A DNA stretch of 64,000 nt from contig CM063109.1 in NCBI GenBank assembly GCA_031841125.1, positions 23,159,321 to 23,223,320 on the forward strand. Direction: 5' to 3'. The notes under the pieces were generated by a model. The model was given only the letters and a program-made list of their open reading frames with translations. It did not search any database and was not told the origin of the DNA. Positions within the stretch are counted from its first letter, which is position 1. Each line of letters opens with the position of its first letter. Positions 22,746 through 33,229 of this stretch are shown one piece after another. Made by a program: the position numbers and the translations under genes. This DNA comes from Acanthococcus lagerstroemiae. Taxonomy: Eukaryota; Arthropoda; Insecta; Hemiptera; Eriococcidae.

Positions 22746-23021
22746 TTGTTGAAAGAAAAGGGAACGAGTGGTGGTCAATTGCAAACAAAACTTGGCTTGT
22801 TAATTGAAACACAAATTTTTATGTGGAATTACGAACTTCAGATGGAAAATACTGATACCCTTCGTCGAAAGAGGAAGAGGACAACCAATAATGGTCAATA
22901 CACCGCTGAAATAATGCCAAGGCCCGTCAAACTAGTCATAGATGATGGATTTAGCCTTAGAGCAGCTGCATCAAATGTGACTTTGATCATCCTGATAATT
23001 TATATTTTTTTTTCAGAATAA
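22746..23021 (+). pseudogene. Pogo/Tigger-like transposase N-terminal psq/HTH remnant
   Basis: The segment RRKRKRTTNNGQYTAE followed by VKLVIDDGFSLRAAASNV matches the start of the Pipsqueak/CENP-B-type helix-turn-helix of pogo-like transposases, in which a basic leader precedes helices ending in a SxRxAAxxF/SNV pattern. The DNA-binding domain is cut short: after SNV the frame runs into hydrophobic nonsense and stops. No DDE catalytic region is seen downstream. It could alternatively be the first exon of a domesticated psq protein, since GTGACT follows SNV, but no second exon was found. Confidence 0.6.
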
Positions 23022-23029
23022 AAACGTTT

Positions 23030-23985
23030 TGTTTTGCACAATTGTGTTTCAGCGAAAAAAAAAACAACGTTCCAAACTAACAACCAGTATGTTTCAGTAA
23101 TGAGCCTTCCTGTTGTTAATTGAAACAAAAAAGAGACTTCACTAAATCATATCAACTTTTTTTCTACTAACTATATAGCAAGCGTGACGAGTACAATAAA
23201 TTATGACTTCATTCCACAACTGGGGGGGGGGGGTGTTATATGTTCTGGGCATTAGGTCACTTTTTCTAAAAATAACTTTTCTTCTCTTGTAAAGGGCCTC
23301 ATCTGGGCTCCGTAGGTCAAACAGGGTAGAATGCAGCTTCCCCATACCCCATACTTCTGTTTTGGTCCGGATATGCAGTCTCCTCTTGAAGATTTCCTTC
23401 AACTTCCAGTAGTTGTTCCAGCCAATTTTTATTCTGTATGACAATTCTATTTCTCTCCCTTTAGTCTCATTTCAAGCACAGGGAAACTATTTTTGAAAAT
23501 GATGAAGAATAGGCTCTTTCAGACTTCAGGGTGGAAAAAAATGGAACATTCTAAAATACAGCCATCAGGTCCTCCAATGTAGAACGAAAAAACTTCTTAT
23601 TCGCAGGTGATACCAAATGAACTTAAAAAGTCATCAGATTACAAGTTCATAGATGCATGCACATACAAATATTTTAGTTACACTTGAATTCTTACAGTTA
23701 TCGTTTAGTAGTATTTTCGTCTGCGTTTCGTTTGTGCACAATTCCTCCATGCTTGTAAGTTATTCTTCTATTTCTTTCTACTTCGATATAATCCATTTTT
23801 TTATTGTGTGAATTACTGTCATCATTTATACTTCTAATTTTGTCATTCAGCTGTGAGAAATCAACATTTTTGAGTTTCGGTTGAATTGTGTCCACCAAAC
23901 TTTCATTTTAGTCCTCCGGGGCCGGATTCGTTGATGTCAAACTTTTATGTTCGGTTATGATGAGAAACGTGTTAGAGAATCGCAA
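23030..23985. other. No gene recognised
   Basis: Minus-strand frames at 23142-23444 and 23698-23898 were considered, but neither has a recognised motif. A G12 tract lies at 23222-23233. Confidence 0.4.
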
Positions 23986-23990
23986 AAAAG

Positions 23991-24350
23991 ATGGCTCCAC
24001 CTTCAGACCGTGAGCTGAGGGTAATAAAAGGAACGTTTGGAAAAGTAGAGGAAGAAACCGAAAAGTTATTGGAGAAGAAGCTGGATACTGATGTTTTTTC
24101 TCAAATCGAAGTGCTCTTCGATAACAACCTGAAAGGCTACATGGATAAGTTCGACCAAGCGGCACACAACTTCTCTCTGCTGATCGATGAAAAGTGCCAG
24201 GAGGACATAGAGTTCGAGGACAGAATTATGTAGGGCCAATCAGAAGTAAGAAAAATCTTTAGTTTGTTACAGACGAAAGTGGAGAAAGCTGATGTGATAT
24301 TGAAAGGTGAAGAGATACGCAGATCGAACGATCTTTACAAACTCAGATGA
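23991..24350 (+). pseudogene. Gag-like N-terminal region, probably BEL/Pao-type retroelement
   Basis: An ATG-initiated frame is interrupted once by TAG (24231-24233) and continues in the same frame to TGA at 24348-24350, about 119 codons in total. It is highly charged and helical. The layout (an early IKGTFGKVE segment, a central YMDKFDQAAHN, then a CQEDIEFEDRI segment) resembles the N-terminal part of BEL/Pao Gag proteins, where a similar FDEV...E(F)ED...I pattern precedes the conserved DUF1759 region. No protease or polymerase follows. Assignment rests on remembered pattern; a fragment of an unknown host gene is possible. Confidence 0.45.
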
Positions 24351-24354
24351 AGGT

Positions 24355-25974
24355 CACTATAGCATACATCACTCTCTTCTTCCACCTGACGCATAATTTT
24401 TTTTTCTTTTTGACAAGGATTCTAAAATAATTTCAAAAGGTTTAACTGCCGTGCACTGAAATGTGTACCTCACCAAATTTAACGTTTTACGTGACGCATG
24501 TGAAGTGCAACGTCAACTCAGTACGCACCCATTTCAGACGAACAGACAGCCGTTCTTTTGCGTAGTTTTTCAACCCATTCAAAGCCCCTAACCATCATGT
24601 GAAAAAGCAGTATTGTTTTGCGTATCGAAGAGGTAGGGAGAGACTACGTTTGTCAGTTTGTCAGTTAATGCAATTGCTCTCATAGGAAAAACATGAAAAT
24701 CGGAGAATCAGTCGGCAAAACTGAAGAAGCCCAGATAACTTTCTCCAAGCTTGCTCAATTCTGAAGAAAAAATTATTTTCCCTTCTTTCTTTGCATGTGA
24801 ATTTCGACATTTTCCCAGCCTTAAACCCAGCATTTTACAATTGGAAAGATTCCACATCCCCATCTGAAACAAGGTTGCTTCAGAAAGTCTTTGTATGTGC
24901 TAAGTGCCCGACCCTAACAACTTCGAGAGCAAGATTACTCCACTGTAATGCAATAAATATTTCATATGCAAACTGAGCTAATTAGACTCACCACTCACAT
25001 CGACTCTCTAACAATCGGAATACTCAAAATACTCCTGAGACAGCACACCACCCCTTCTCCCTCTTTCGCTTCTAAAAATATCGCATGTACCAGATATTAG
25101 ACGGGCGGGATGTCGATTCTCAGGTTAACGAATCAAAAATGTAAACTTTAATTGGATACACACCTCGAAATGGCTTTTATAAGAACGACATTTTCGACGA
25201 GAATATACGACGACGTTTTCCACCATAATACAGAAGTGGGAAAATACGAAAGATAAACATTTAATAAGCTCTCGTGCTTCGGAATACACTCGTGAAGTTT
25301 ACTATAAACGAGAAGAACGAAGCAGAATGAAGAAGACAGTCTGCATTAGTGTTTGGTAAACTGACAATGCATTCCTTCTCAGCCGGATCAACAGTGATCT
25401 GGCAGAAAACGACACGTAGAGAATTTTTAATCTCGGATAGCTCTACTTGAAAAGAATTAAATTACGTTTGAGATGAGCAACACAATTCGTAATTTCGAGA
25501 AAAATTGAGGCATCCTTTACCAGTCGTCAACAGTGGGTCTGTTGGAAGCAGGCGGTATTGAAGGGATAGTTCCCCGAGCCCTGCTCTATAAAACTGAGGA
25601 CTCGAAGATGACGCCGAACAGTTTCGTCCGGTTTCACGGTCATTTGGAATTTGAATTCTGAGGATCCTAAACATGACCACGCGAAAGATATACATAAATA
25701 ATTTCAAGTTGACTACTTCCAAATATTTCACCAAGTTCTTCTCTTCATCCTGTGCCTTCAAAATCCAAACTGAAGCAGACGTTTCAGTCAGGCACCTGCC
25801 CTCTTTTGTGTTTGGACCAAGGACGAAAATCTGATTCAAGACCAGACCAAGTAGGAATCTTCAACTGACTGATATCTTCACAAAAAAAAAAAATAATAAG
25901 AAGGCTTCAACCGGATCGCTCTTTTTTCCGCAGGTGCGTTTTTCAAAGCTTCATGAGGCGGAAGACTGCATAAC
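24355..25974. other. No gene recognised
   Basis: Nothing firm is seen. A minus frame at 25462-25839 (125 codons) has no recognised motif. At 25917-25939 a plus-strand pyrimidine tract ends CCGCAG and is followed by GTGCGT, a weaker analogue of the back-to-back splice sites on the other strand. Confidence 0.4.
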
Positions 25975-26260
25975 CTGTAACGACTGAAGGCTAAACGCAA
26001 GACATTTGACTGTAGGCGGACTGTGCCATGGTAGCAAGATCGGTAGAGGACATGCAGGAGATGTTAGCGGTGCATTCATTGGTGTATCAAGCATTTGGAC
26101 TTTAGATAAATACCGACAAGACCAGGTTCTCATTAGCAGTGTTACAACCGAGAATTCAGCAGACAAAACTACCCATGGACTCATACAGAGCATGTATCTG
26201 ATATTTCTGAATTTTTCGTCTCTCTGTTTGACAAGCATAAGTCAATGAACTCATTCAGTG
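25975..26260 (+). pseudogene. Non-LTR reverse transcriptase palm fragment
   Basis: A LRRLKAK-like segment, DCAMVARSVEDMQEML and, after a stop, INTDKTRFSL (about 25990-26140) correspond to the family stretch around the catalytic box: (YAD)DCALVA..., then a helix, then the xINxxKTxVxx motif. The YAD preceding DC is damaged. This matches the same clade as the C-terminal fragment at 30344-31254, which follows on the same strand. No intact frame remains. Confidence 0.7.
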
Positions 26261-26614
26261 GAAATAACACTCCACACATGCAAAATTTCTCAAACGTTTT
26301 GGTTGTGTTACGTATGTGACACTTCCCCACAAAACGGGGACATTTATTAACCACATCCTGCTACCATGTTGCAGAGATTCTTTTGTCTGAAGATTCCAAC
26401 CGTTAGGTACTAATCACATTCAAACGAAATGGTTAATGGGAGCTTAGGTATACTGGTTGTTCACCAACACTGGTAACCGAACCGATCGGTATGCTTGGGC
26501 TCGCACTAACCATTCTTGAATGATAAGATTAGAAGCATTCTGAAGTCGACCAGGGAGTCCAGTTTCTGTTTACATGATCCATACTTATACTCTCCAACGG
26601 AGAAATATGCACAT

Positions 26615-27370
26615 CAGGGTGGTCCTTATTTATTCTCGGTGAAGAAAATTCACATTCTCGGTTGAATCTATTGGATCAGTTTCATAGGTTGAAAAGAACA
26701 TTTCCTGTCAGATTTCAGCAAAATCTAAAAAGGTTATGGGAAATAACATTAATTTTTGGTATATGAGTTTCAGTCACTCGGTACGTCTCCCCATACGAGT
26801 CTAAAAACTATTTTCTTTCTCAAAGGTTGGTTTCAAGGGTTCCTAAATTCATTTAAGGGATTATATCCTCCTCACCTGAACCATTCAGAGAGGGGCTAAT
26901 TCAAGTTACTCCAGTTTTTCTCAAGTTTAAAATCTCTAAATCTGTTTCTGGGCTCCTTTCTCTCCTTCCATATAGCCTTCAGGTTCTACAATGGGCTGTT
27001 CTGCGATTACTCAAATTTTAACATTTTTTACATCGAATACAGAGTTTTGTGGATTGCTGACATGAAATTGAAAAGGGTATATCACATTTTACATTATTTC
27101 ATAAGAAAAAAATACGTAACGTATTTCACTCTTACACAAGAATTAATCATTAACGGAACAATAATAAGAATAGGCAGTCAAGTTTTGCTCTCCGCGGTCA
27201 ATTTGGATTTGAAAACCTCAAATTCCAAAAATCAATGTTAATTATTCCCATAGTAACTTCTCCTCCGAACGGTTTAACCTTTTTCACTTCAGGTTAAACT
27301 TTACAAAAATATTTTTTTCATCTGGGATATGGCCCTTCAAAAATTCGAAAGTCTTAAATAAGGACCACCC
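26615..27370. mobile_element. Nonautonomous element with GGGTGGTCCTTATTTA ends
   Basis: CAGGGTGGTCCTTATTTATT at 26615 is mirrored by TAAATAAGGACCACCC ending at 27370. The 756-bp interior is AT-rich and non-coding apart from short frames. Lone related ends occur at 16262-16290 and, more weakly, near 55923 (AGGGTGGTCATTATTT), so the family has several copies here. A target duplication could not be read. Confidence 0.65.
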
Positions 27371-27825
27371 GAGCGTGTCACTGTCACTAATTTTCGTCAC
27401 CAACTAGAACAAGGAGGAAAATTGAAAATATATTAGCCCCCCCCCCCTATGAGCCGTGTAGCAAGTAGCATCCTAATTGAAGATCTCTACATAAAACTAT
27501 CTCGGCTGAGTTCAATGTGATATAATTCCTCCACTTGAAGTAACTTAAACCCTGCAAATATTGGTTCTAGTTCTGCGTGTAGTGGTAAGTGAAAGGAATG
27601 ACTTCGCATTCAAAGATAAACGAGGTAGAATTTCTTAATATATCCTATGAAGTTATTAGAAACATGAAAAAGTAATAAAAGTTTGCATGACTTGAAATCC
27701 AAGTCTTGCAAGTCTAGGATGAAAGAAATATCCATATTCTGAAGTTAATATACGAATTAGGAACTGGTAAGTATGGTACTCACAAAATATAAATTCTATG
27801 ATGCCGAACATTCACTGATTGAAGG
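27371..27825. other. No gene; C tract
   Basis: C11 at 27437-27447. Two plus-strand donor-like GTAAGT words (27574, 27767) lack acceptor partners. Confidence 0.35.
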
Positions 27826-27880
27826 TCACTTACCTGAAACATAAAACAAATACTCAGATTAAAATAAATTAATAGCAAAT
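27826..27880 (-). promoter_or_regulatory. Putative recursive splice site (ratchet point) 2
   Basis: On the minus strand a T-rich tract (TATTTGTTTTATGTTTCAG) runs directly into GTAAGTGACC, with the junction between 27834 and 27833. The arrangement equals that at 7,076: acceptor and consensus donor with zero exon between. The branch-point region (TTAATCTGA) is less perfect. CAG followed by GTAAGT was found twice on the minus strand and not on the plus strand. Splicing function and the presumed host gene are inferred. Confidence 0.4.
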
Positions 27881-28079
27881 ACGACTAATTCAAAATGGAA
27901 TTACAGACTGCTAGCGGCGAGAACGCGATGCGTAATATAAAATCACGATGCTCCGGTGTTTGAAGGAGAGCTTCTTCAAAGATGGATTCATTGACCTATA
28001 TTACCCATACGTTTGACGTAAATTCCAGACCCCTCCCCTCCTTTCAGACTGCAGGATTGGGCGGGCAGAAGAGCCCCAG

Positions 28080-28990
28080 TAATGGATTCAGGAACTCCAC
28101 GAAACCCTATTTTCAATACAAACAATGAGAAGATTTGAGTAATCGGGGAATAGCCCCTTGCGAAGTCTGAAGGGTTGAAGGGAGGGAGAGAAAACTAAAA
28201 ACGAATTCACTAACTCTGGAAGCCCTACTAACAACGAGAAGAACTTAAAAAAATTAATGGAATTGGAGTACTTGCATATTAGAGATGAGCCTCAAAGGTG
28301 GAGGGGAGGGGGAAATGCCTCTGTAAACGGATTCAACGACCCAACAAAAATGTACTATCGCCGTAAAGAACTTAGGAATCGGGGAAATTGGGGTACCTAC
28401 AGATTAACCATCTGTGGAGCCAAAAGGATTCAGGGAAGGGGAGAATGAACTCCTTAAATCGATTTAGTAACCCAAGAAATCTACTATAGATGTAAAGAAC
28501 ACGGAAACTGAGGGAAATCAGGAGCCTGAAGGGTTGAGGGGAAAACGTTTCAGGGGTTTAGGAAGCTCTACTAACAACGTAAAGAATTTGGAAATTGGAG
28601 ACATTCAAGTACTTGAATATTAGACCACTAAGGAGCCTTAAAGGTGGATGGCAGAGGGAAACGGCCTTTGAAACGGATTCAGAGACCCAACAAAAATGCG
28701 CTATCGAAATAAAGAACTTGAAAGTCTGGGACACTGGAAAGCCTACAGATTAACCCGCTGCGGCGCTTGAAGGATTAAGAGAAAGGGAGGAAGAAACTCC
28801 TGACATGGATTTAGTAACCCAAGAAACCCTACCATCGATGTAAAGAACTCGGAATTGAGGGAAATTCGAGTAACAGGAAATTACTTTCCCGCGGAACCTA
28901 AAACATTGCGGGGACAGAGAAATACCCCGTAACACAAATTCCGTGACTCTTGAAACCCCCATCTGAGAAATAAGATGATTTTTAGGCTCA
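28080..28990. repeat. Tandem array, ~120-bp monomers in a ~345-bp higher-order unit
   Basis: Monomers share an order of words: a GGATT(C/T)A box, ACCCAA(C/G)AAA, CTA(C/T)(C/T)(A/G)-like segment, GTAAAGAAC, GGGGAAATT-like and a purine-rich AAGG...GAGGGG tract. GGATT boxes occur near 28084, 28202, 28329, 28460, 28550, 28674, 28807 and 28936. Non-adjacent monomers agree better than adjacent ones: 28329 with 28674, 28460 with 28807, and 28216 with 28558, all about 342-347 bp apart. That is a three-monomer higher-order period. It looks like satellite DNA. The frames inside are not considered genes. Confidence 0.7.
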
Positions 28991-29358
28991 TATGAGAAAA
29001 CTTCCCAAGCAAATAAAGCTTACGTCCCAAAAATCATGACGTTAATGCCCATAAAAAATTATCTCGCCTCGCGATATGAATTATTAACCTTTTCAAATTT
29101 TGCTCCAAGTTTGCAGAATTTTTTCCCAATATTTGAAACCCATTCAGGCGGCAGCTTATTACAAAATCAACAGTCGAAAATAGAGGCCAAATAAAAGAAC
29201 ACAAAAAATAGTGTAACTAAAATCTTCAACATTCAGGTTTTCAATTATTCACCACACAATGAAGACTCATACCTCAAAATTTCAGGGTTTCTTCCCCTGA
29301 AAAAACACCAGATTTCCAAGTTCCCAAGTTCTTCAATTACAGCATTTTCCTCTATAGA
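28991..29358. other. No gene recognised
   Basis: AT-rich DNA between the tandem array and the next MITE; nothing identified. Confidence 0.35.
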
Positions 29359-29366
29359 GGTCTATG

Positions 29367-29601
29367 CAGTGGCATAGCCAGGGGGGATTAGGGGGATGAC
29401 CCCCAGGTGAGAATTTTTTATAAGCTGGCAGTATCACAGTAAATGCGCGAAATGAAATTTAAATTCAGATGCATAATTGAAGTTGAAAAGCACAACATAC
29501 TGATAGGTCAGTGTAAAAACATTCAGTTCATATTAGGTGTATCCCCAAAAATTTTGCTGATATCCCCCCCCCCCTTTGGAAAAATCCTGGCTACGCCACT
29601 G
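29367..29601. mobile_element. hAT MITE with perfect 8-bp TSD GGTCTATG
   Basis: The 235-bp element starts CAGTGGCATAGCCAGG and ends CCTGGCTACGCCACTG (16-bp ends, one mismatch). It is flanked by GGTCTATG at 29359-29366 and 29602-29609. Ends beginning CAG and an 8-bp duplication place it with hAT. A C11 tract lies at 29564-29574. The element at 44878-45152 is another member with a different 8-bp duplication. Confidence 0.9.
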
Positions 29602-29609
29602 GGTCTATG

Positions 29610-30343
29610 TCAAACTACTCTTGTCATACTGGACTGGCGACTGAGGAGGGAATGTTAGACACTTAAGGTGAGTCATTCACTGAGACAGGATAACGTACCT
29701 CATCCCAAATACAGCAGCACACCTACATTTTTCCTGGATTATACAGTTATCTTTAAATAGAGCCTCAGTCTCATAAAATTCAGTCTCCAGTCAGTCTGTC
29801 ATCAACTAGAGCTGCAAAGCAGACCGTCGTACGAGAACCATTTTTCTTGGATAACACTACACAACAGCATAAAAAACAATGGGATGAGATTATATGATTA
29901 TAGCTCTAATTTGAATGCTCAATACGATGGCGTTAAAAATTATTCGCAAAAACCTCTCGTTTTCCATATTCAAAATTAAAATTTCATCAAATTTTTTCTC
30001 GTTTTATTCCTTTTTGTGGTCTACGAAAAGCTACACTGATACTGATAACAATGCTCAACGCGCATAGTTATTTGATCAGTGGTATCATTTTGATGATATT
30101 AAAATTCGCATTTGAGATAAAAGATGAGAAAAAAAAATGAACTATAATTCAAAAATTAACATCGGCATTGAATTCCTCGCTGAAAATACTTATAGAATCA
30201 TACGGTCTCATGTCACTGTTTTTTACAAAATCTCAAATTGTTGTGTAGTGTATTGATTCTTGGCGACCTGCACCCTCTGTCAGAAGTATTCACTTCACTA
30301 TCTTTACCAACTCCCTGATTATCCACTTTAAAGGGTTCAACTG
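29610..30343. other. No gene recognised
   Basis: AT-rich sequence; nothing identified. Immediately downstream the non-LTR fragment starts. Confidence 0.35.
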
Positions 30344-31254
30344 TCTCAGATGTTTCACAAAGAGCAACAAGAGCCTCCAACCAGAAATTCAACGCAGCTA
30401 CGATGCAGTTGCTCTAGTTTGGCGCACAGTTTTCTACAAGGAGTGAGGACCTTAAAACCAATCTCACTATCCTTTACGGTAGTAAGATCTAGGTGCACTG
30501 TAGAAAAGATACAAAGGTGCTCGAAACCAATTTCGATGTTCATGAAAATCCACCAGGCCGCCTTCGTTCGCGATGCTGAAGTATTTCAAAAGGCAGGATG
30601 GGAACTTATCGAGCATGTAATAACAAAATCGCAGCAGAAATCAGTAGGCCATGTACACCAAATACCCAACAGCAGACTTCCTAAAGACTGGTATACGAAG
30701 AGTTTTCCGAGAAGGAACGTATACTTGGCGGCCAGAAGAAGAGAATGACGCCCTGCAAGTCGTTACTGAGAACCTGGGGATTGTAGAAAACTAGGACGAA
30801 TCGACAAGAGCGCCAGAGAAGCTGCAGCATTCGGAACTATAAGAATCTATGGCAAAGACTACTTACGAGCAATAGGACGCCTTCAGACGCCTGCATGTGT
30901 CCGGAATGTGGCAAGGTATGCGTTTCGTGAGTTGGATTATTCAATTACTGACGCACTCAGCATCGTTGAGGAAACAGGGAAAACTGAAAACAGCACCCTG
31001 CTAAGAACAGATTCTGTCTCAGCACGCGACAATTCCGTTCAGACATTTGTGGCCACGTGAAGTCTTACCACTCGCCTTTCTGTAACTCAGCCCTGATTTC
31101 TGAGCAACAACACTCCAACACTCGCCGAAGACATCGCTTCGATCGAAATGAGTATGACTGGTCTCTACAGCACTGTACGTGTGTAATCGTGAACTCTGGA
31201 AACGTCCGACCAGCAGAAAATACACCAAAGACAGTCGACAAAGCGACTACATAA
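30344..31254 (+). pseudogene. Non-LTR retrotransposon C-terminus with zinc-finger tail, frameshifted
   Basis: Read across three frames, the fragment has the ordered motifs of the region after the polymerase: TRASNQ-KFN and LKTNLTILYGSK (about 30385-30490), CRKDTKVLE, then EVFQKAGWELIEHVI and KSVGHVHQIPNSRLPK (about 30580-30685). GGQKKR and CKSLLRTWGL follow (about 30730-30780). Finally CPECGKVCVS, a stop, GLFNY and RTQH (about 30900-30955) form the single C2H2-type zinc finger that ends many of these proteins. One histidine position reads Tyr. In live elements the finger probably helps bind nucleic acid. Several stops and frameshifts make it dead. Confidence 0.8.
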
Positions 31255-31259
31255 CGAAA

Positions 31260-32570
31260 ATGAAATACCAGACCTAACCCCGCTGAAAGGAAAAGTAAAC
31301 AGGATGTCAACCAACGTGACAGCTATTACATTCGTCCGCAATTTTGATATCACAAAGAAAAGTCCAGCCCGTAGTATTTCAGGACTATGTACGTACAAGG
31401 GTCAGCTAACCTTTGACATACAATCACATAAAATGGTATTACAAGCTTCTTTTATTATTCATTCGCGATTGAAATACGCTATATCGGTTTCGAGTAGTAT
31501 ACGACGACACCGATTGTGTCTTCTACTATGTTCAGGACTTGCCAACCATTCGACATGTTTTCGGGTGTTTCATTCTTTTTCACGTGGATTTTCCCACCAG
31601 CTCAACTTTATGGAACTGATTGAACTTGCCCAGGTGTCCAGCCACTCACTAGGCTGTCAGCTACACGTTGACCGTATCACGCGTGCACAAATCTGCGTGA
31701 GCTGTTCACACTTTGTGTCTCGAATGGTTCGCTACCTCCAGCCCGGCATTCGTTAACCAATCGATACAGTCTCCGAAGCATGAAAATCTGACGACCTGTT
31801 ACGTATACACGCAAAACGCTGTACGACCACGTCAGTTTACATTCAATATACATTTCAATTACACCCCTCGGGAAGGTCGATGGAAATCGAAGGTACCTAT
31901 ACAGTCCAAGACTGAGCGAATTAAATTTGTTCGCTGAAATAGAGTGGAACGAATGAACAACCGAGATGAGAAGGAGGCGTGCGCAAAAAATCTACTCGGA
32001 AAGATTCCTTAACGAGAAAACTTTAAAAAGCCTTAATTAAAAGTTATACAAGTCATACAAACTGTTATTTTTAATTCGAAGAGGAGGAAACCGAAGAGAA
32101 AAAAAATTTAAAAAGAAAACAAGAAACACTCCCGTTGTGTACTCGCAGTTTTCAACTTCTGTTAACATTCGTGTTCTTCTCCCCTAAAATATGCGTTCTT
32201 TCGTCCACCCCTAAACGTTCGCAGCGAACTCAAGAGTCGCCGACCATTGATCGACGAAAAAAAAAATAAGAAAGTTTTCTTGCCATCATTACGGTGAGTG
32301 CATTGCCAAAAACTGTTTAACAATTTGAAAAAGAGAAAGGGAAAAAAATGTTTCTTGAAGCGGCAAACGAAGCGAAAAGCGGGGAGATGGGATTCGGAAT
32401 TTTGGCGGGCTCCCCTTCTCGAAAGGTATAGTGAATACACAGCTGATACCATAACCTGAGATACCACTGAAGTACTCGAAACTCACACACTGAACGGATG
32501 TCCGACTTCAGAGTTTCAATATTTCAACACGAGAAACAGAATGTCGCAAGAACGTAACCTTCTCATATCA
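31260..32570. other. Unassigned; contains a 150-codon open frame
   Basis: A plus-strand frame at 31304-31756 is open for 150 codons but has no recognised domain and no sustained codon preference. It may be part of the 3' region of the preceding retroelement or chance. Purine/pyrimidine-rich DNA follows to 32570. Confidence 0.3.
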
Positions 32571-32573
32571 TAC

Positions 32574-32830
32574 TGTGGCGAATAATCCCGAACATTCGAG
32601 ATAAGCGAAGAAAAGATCGACACGTTTCGAGCAGCAGAGTAGAAGTTCGATAACGCCGGGATGTATAAATGTCACTGGCCATCGCCGTACAGTCTAGTTT
32701 TGTATGCGATAAACTGTGCGTTCTCAAAGCGATCTAGCTACTGTTTTTGTGCGTTTGTATTAGTGTGACATTAAAAGTTCTTAGTACGTGTTTTCGCGCG
32801 TTTTTCGGTGCGAATCTCGTCACAATACTG
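32574..32830 (+). promoter_or_regulatory. TATA/initiator promoter, possibly an LTR with a heat-shock-like element
   Basis: TATAAAT at 32664-32670 is followed 27 bp later by an initiator-like ACAGTC (A at 32691), good spacing for an arthropod core promoter. Upstream, GAACATTCGAGA at 32590-32601 fits the alternating GAA/TTC pattern of a heat-shock element. The block begins TGTGGCGAATAATCCC, like a gypsy-type LTR start, and is followed by a gag-like frame. No second LTR was found in the window, so the LTR reading is tentative; a host promoter is an alternative. Confidence 0.35.
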
Positions 32831-32869
32831 CTGAAGCAAATCAGAAACTTTCAAGATCATGAAGTGATA

Positions 32870-33225
32870 CAGTTCGGACTCTCAAGCTACATACGCAGAA
32901 GATCTAGAAGCACGCAGAGCGGCCGAGTTCTCAAAAGTTTTAAGAATTGTAAGTCAGAAGGCAAACAAAAACGTGGTCCCTGTAGTAAAACCCCAACCAT
33001 GAGTCGATGGCTTACCAGAAAAATTTGAAAAATTGCAGAGGCACATTACCCCAATCCAGTTAGACAGGAAATTGATCATCGAATCAGCCTTACAAGACAT
33101 ACAGACAGTTGGCATCTCCGGGAATGAGAACGAGAGAAAAGGACATCACTGGGCCACCCCGTAGAAATTTTGAATGCGCTGTGCTGGAATTGCTACTAGT
33201 TGGAAAGAATTGACCTGCAAAATAA
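32870..33225 (+). pseudogene. Gag-like or unknown degraded frame
   Basis: In one frame, charged helical segments are separated by a few stops: YAEDLEARRAAEFSKVL, IVSQKANKNVVPVVKP and, after a TGA, LPEKFEKLQRHITPIQLD and a SALQDIQTVGISGNE segment. The composition looks like former protein rather than random sequence. Position just after a TATA/initiator promoter with LTR-like start suggests an LTR-retrotransposon gag, but no zinc knuckle, protease or polymerase is visible and no family match is claimed. It could be a host pseudogene. Confidence 0.35.
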
Positions 33226-33229
33226 GTTT

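Noticed and set aside
25917..25939. Plus-strand back-to-back splice site (CCGCAG then GTGCGT)
   Set aside because: The donor half is weak (GTGCGT) and no branch point was found, so it does not reach the quality of the two minus-strand sites.
31304..31756. 150-codon plus-strand frame as a gene
   Set aside because: No recognised motif, no consistent codon bias and no splice context; length alone is compatible with chance.
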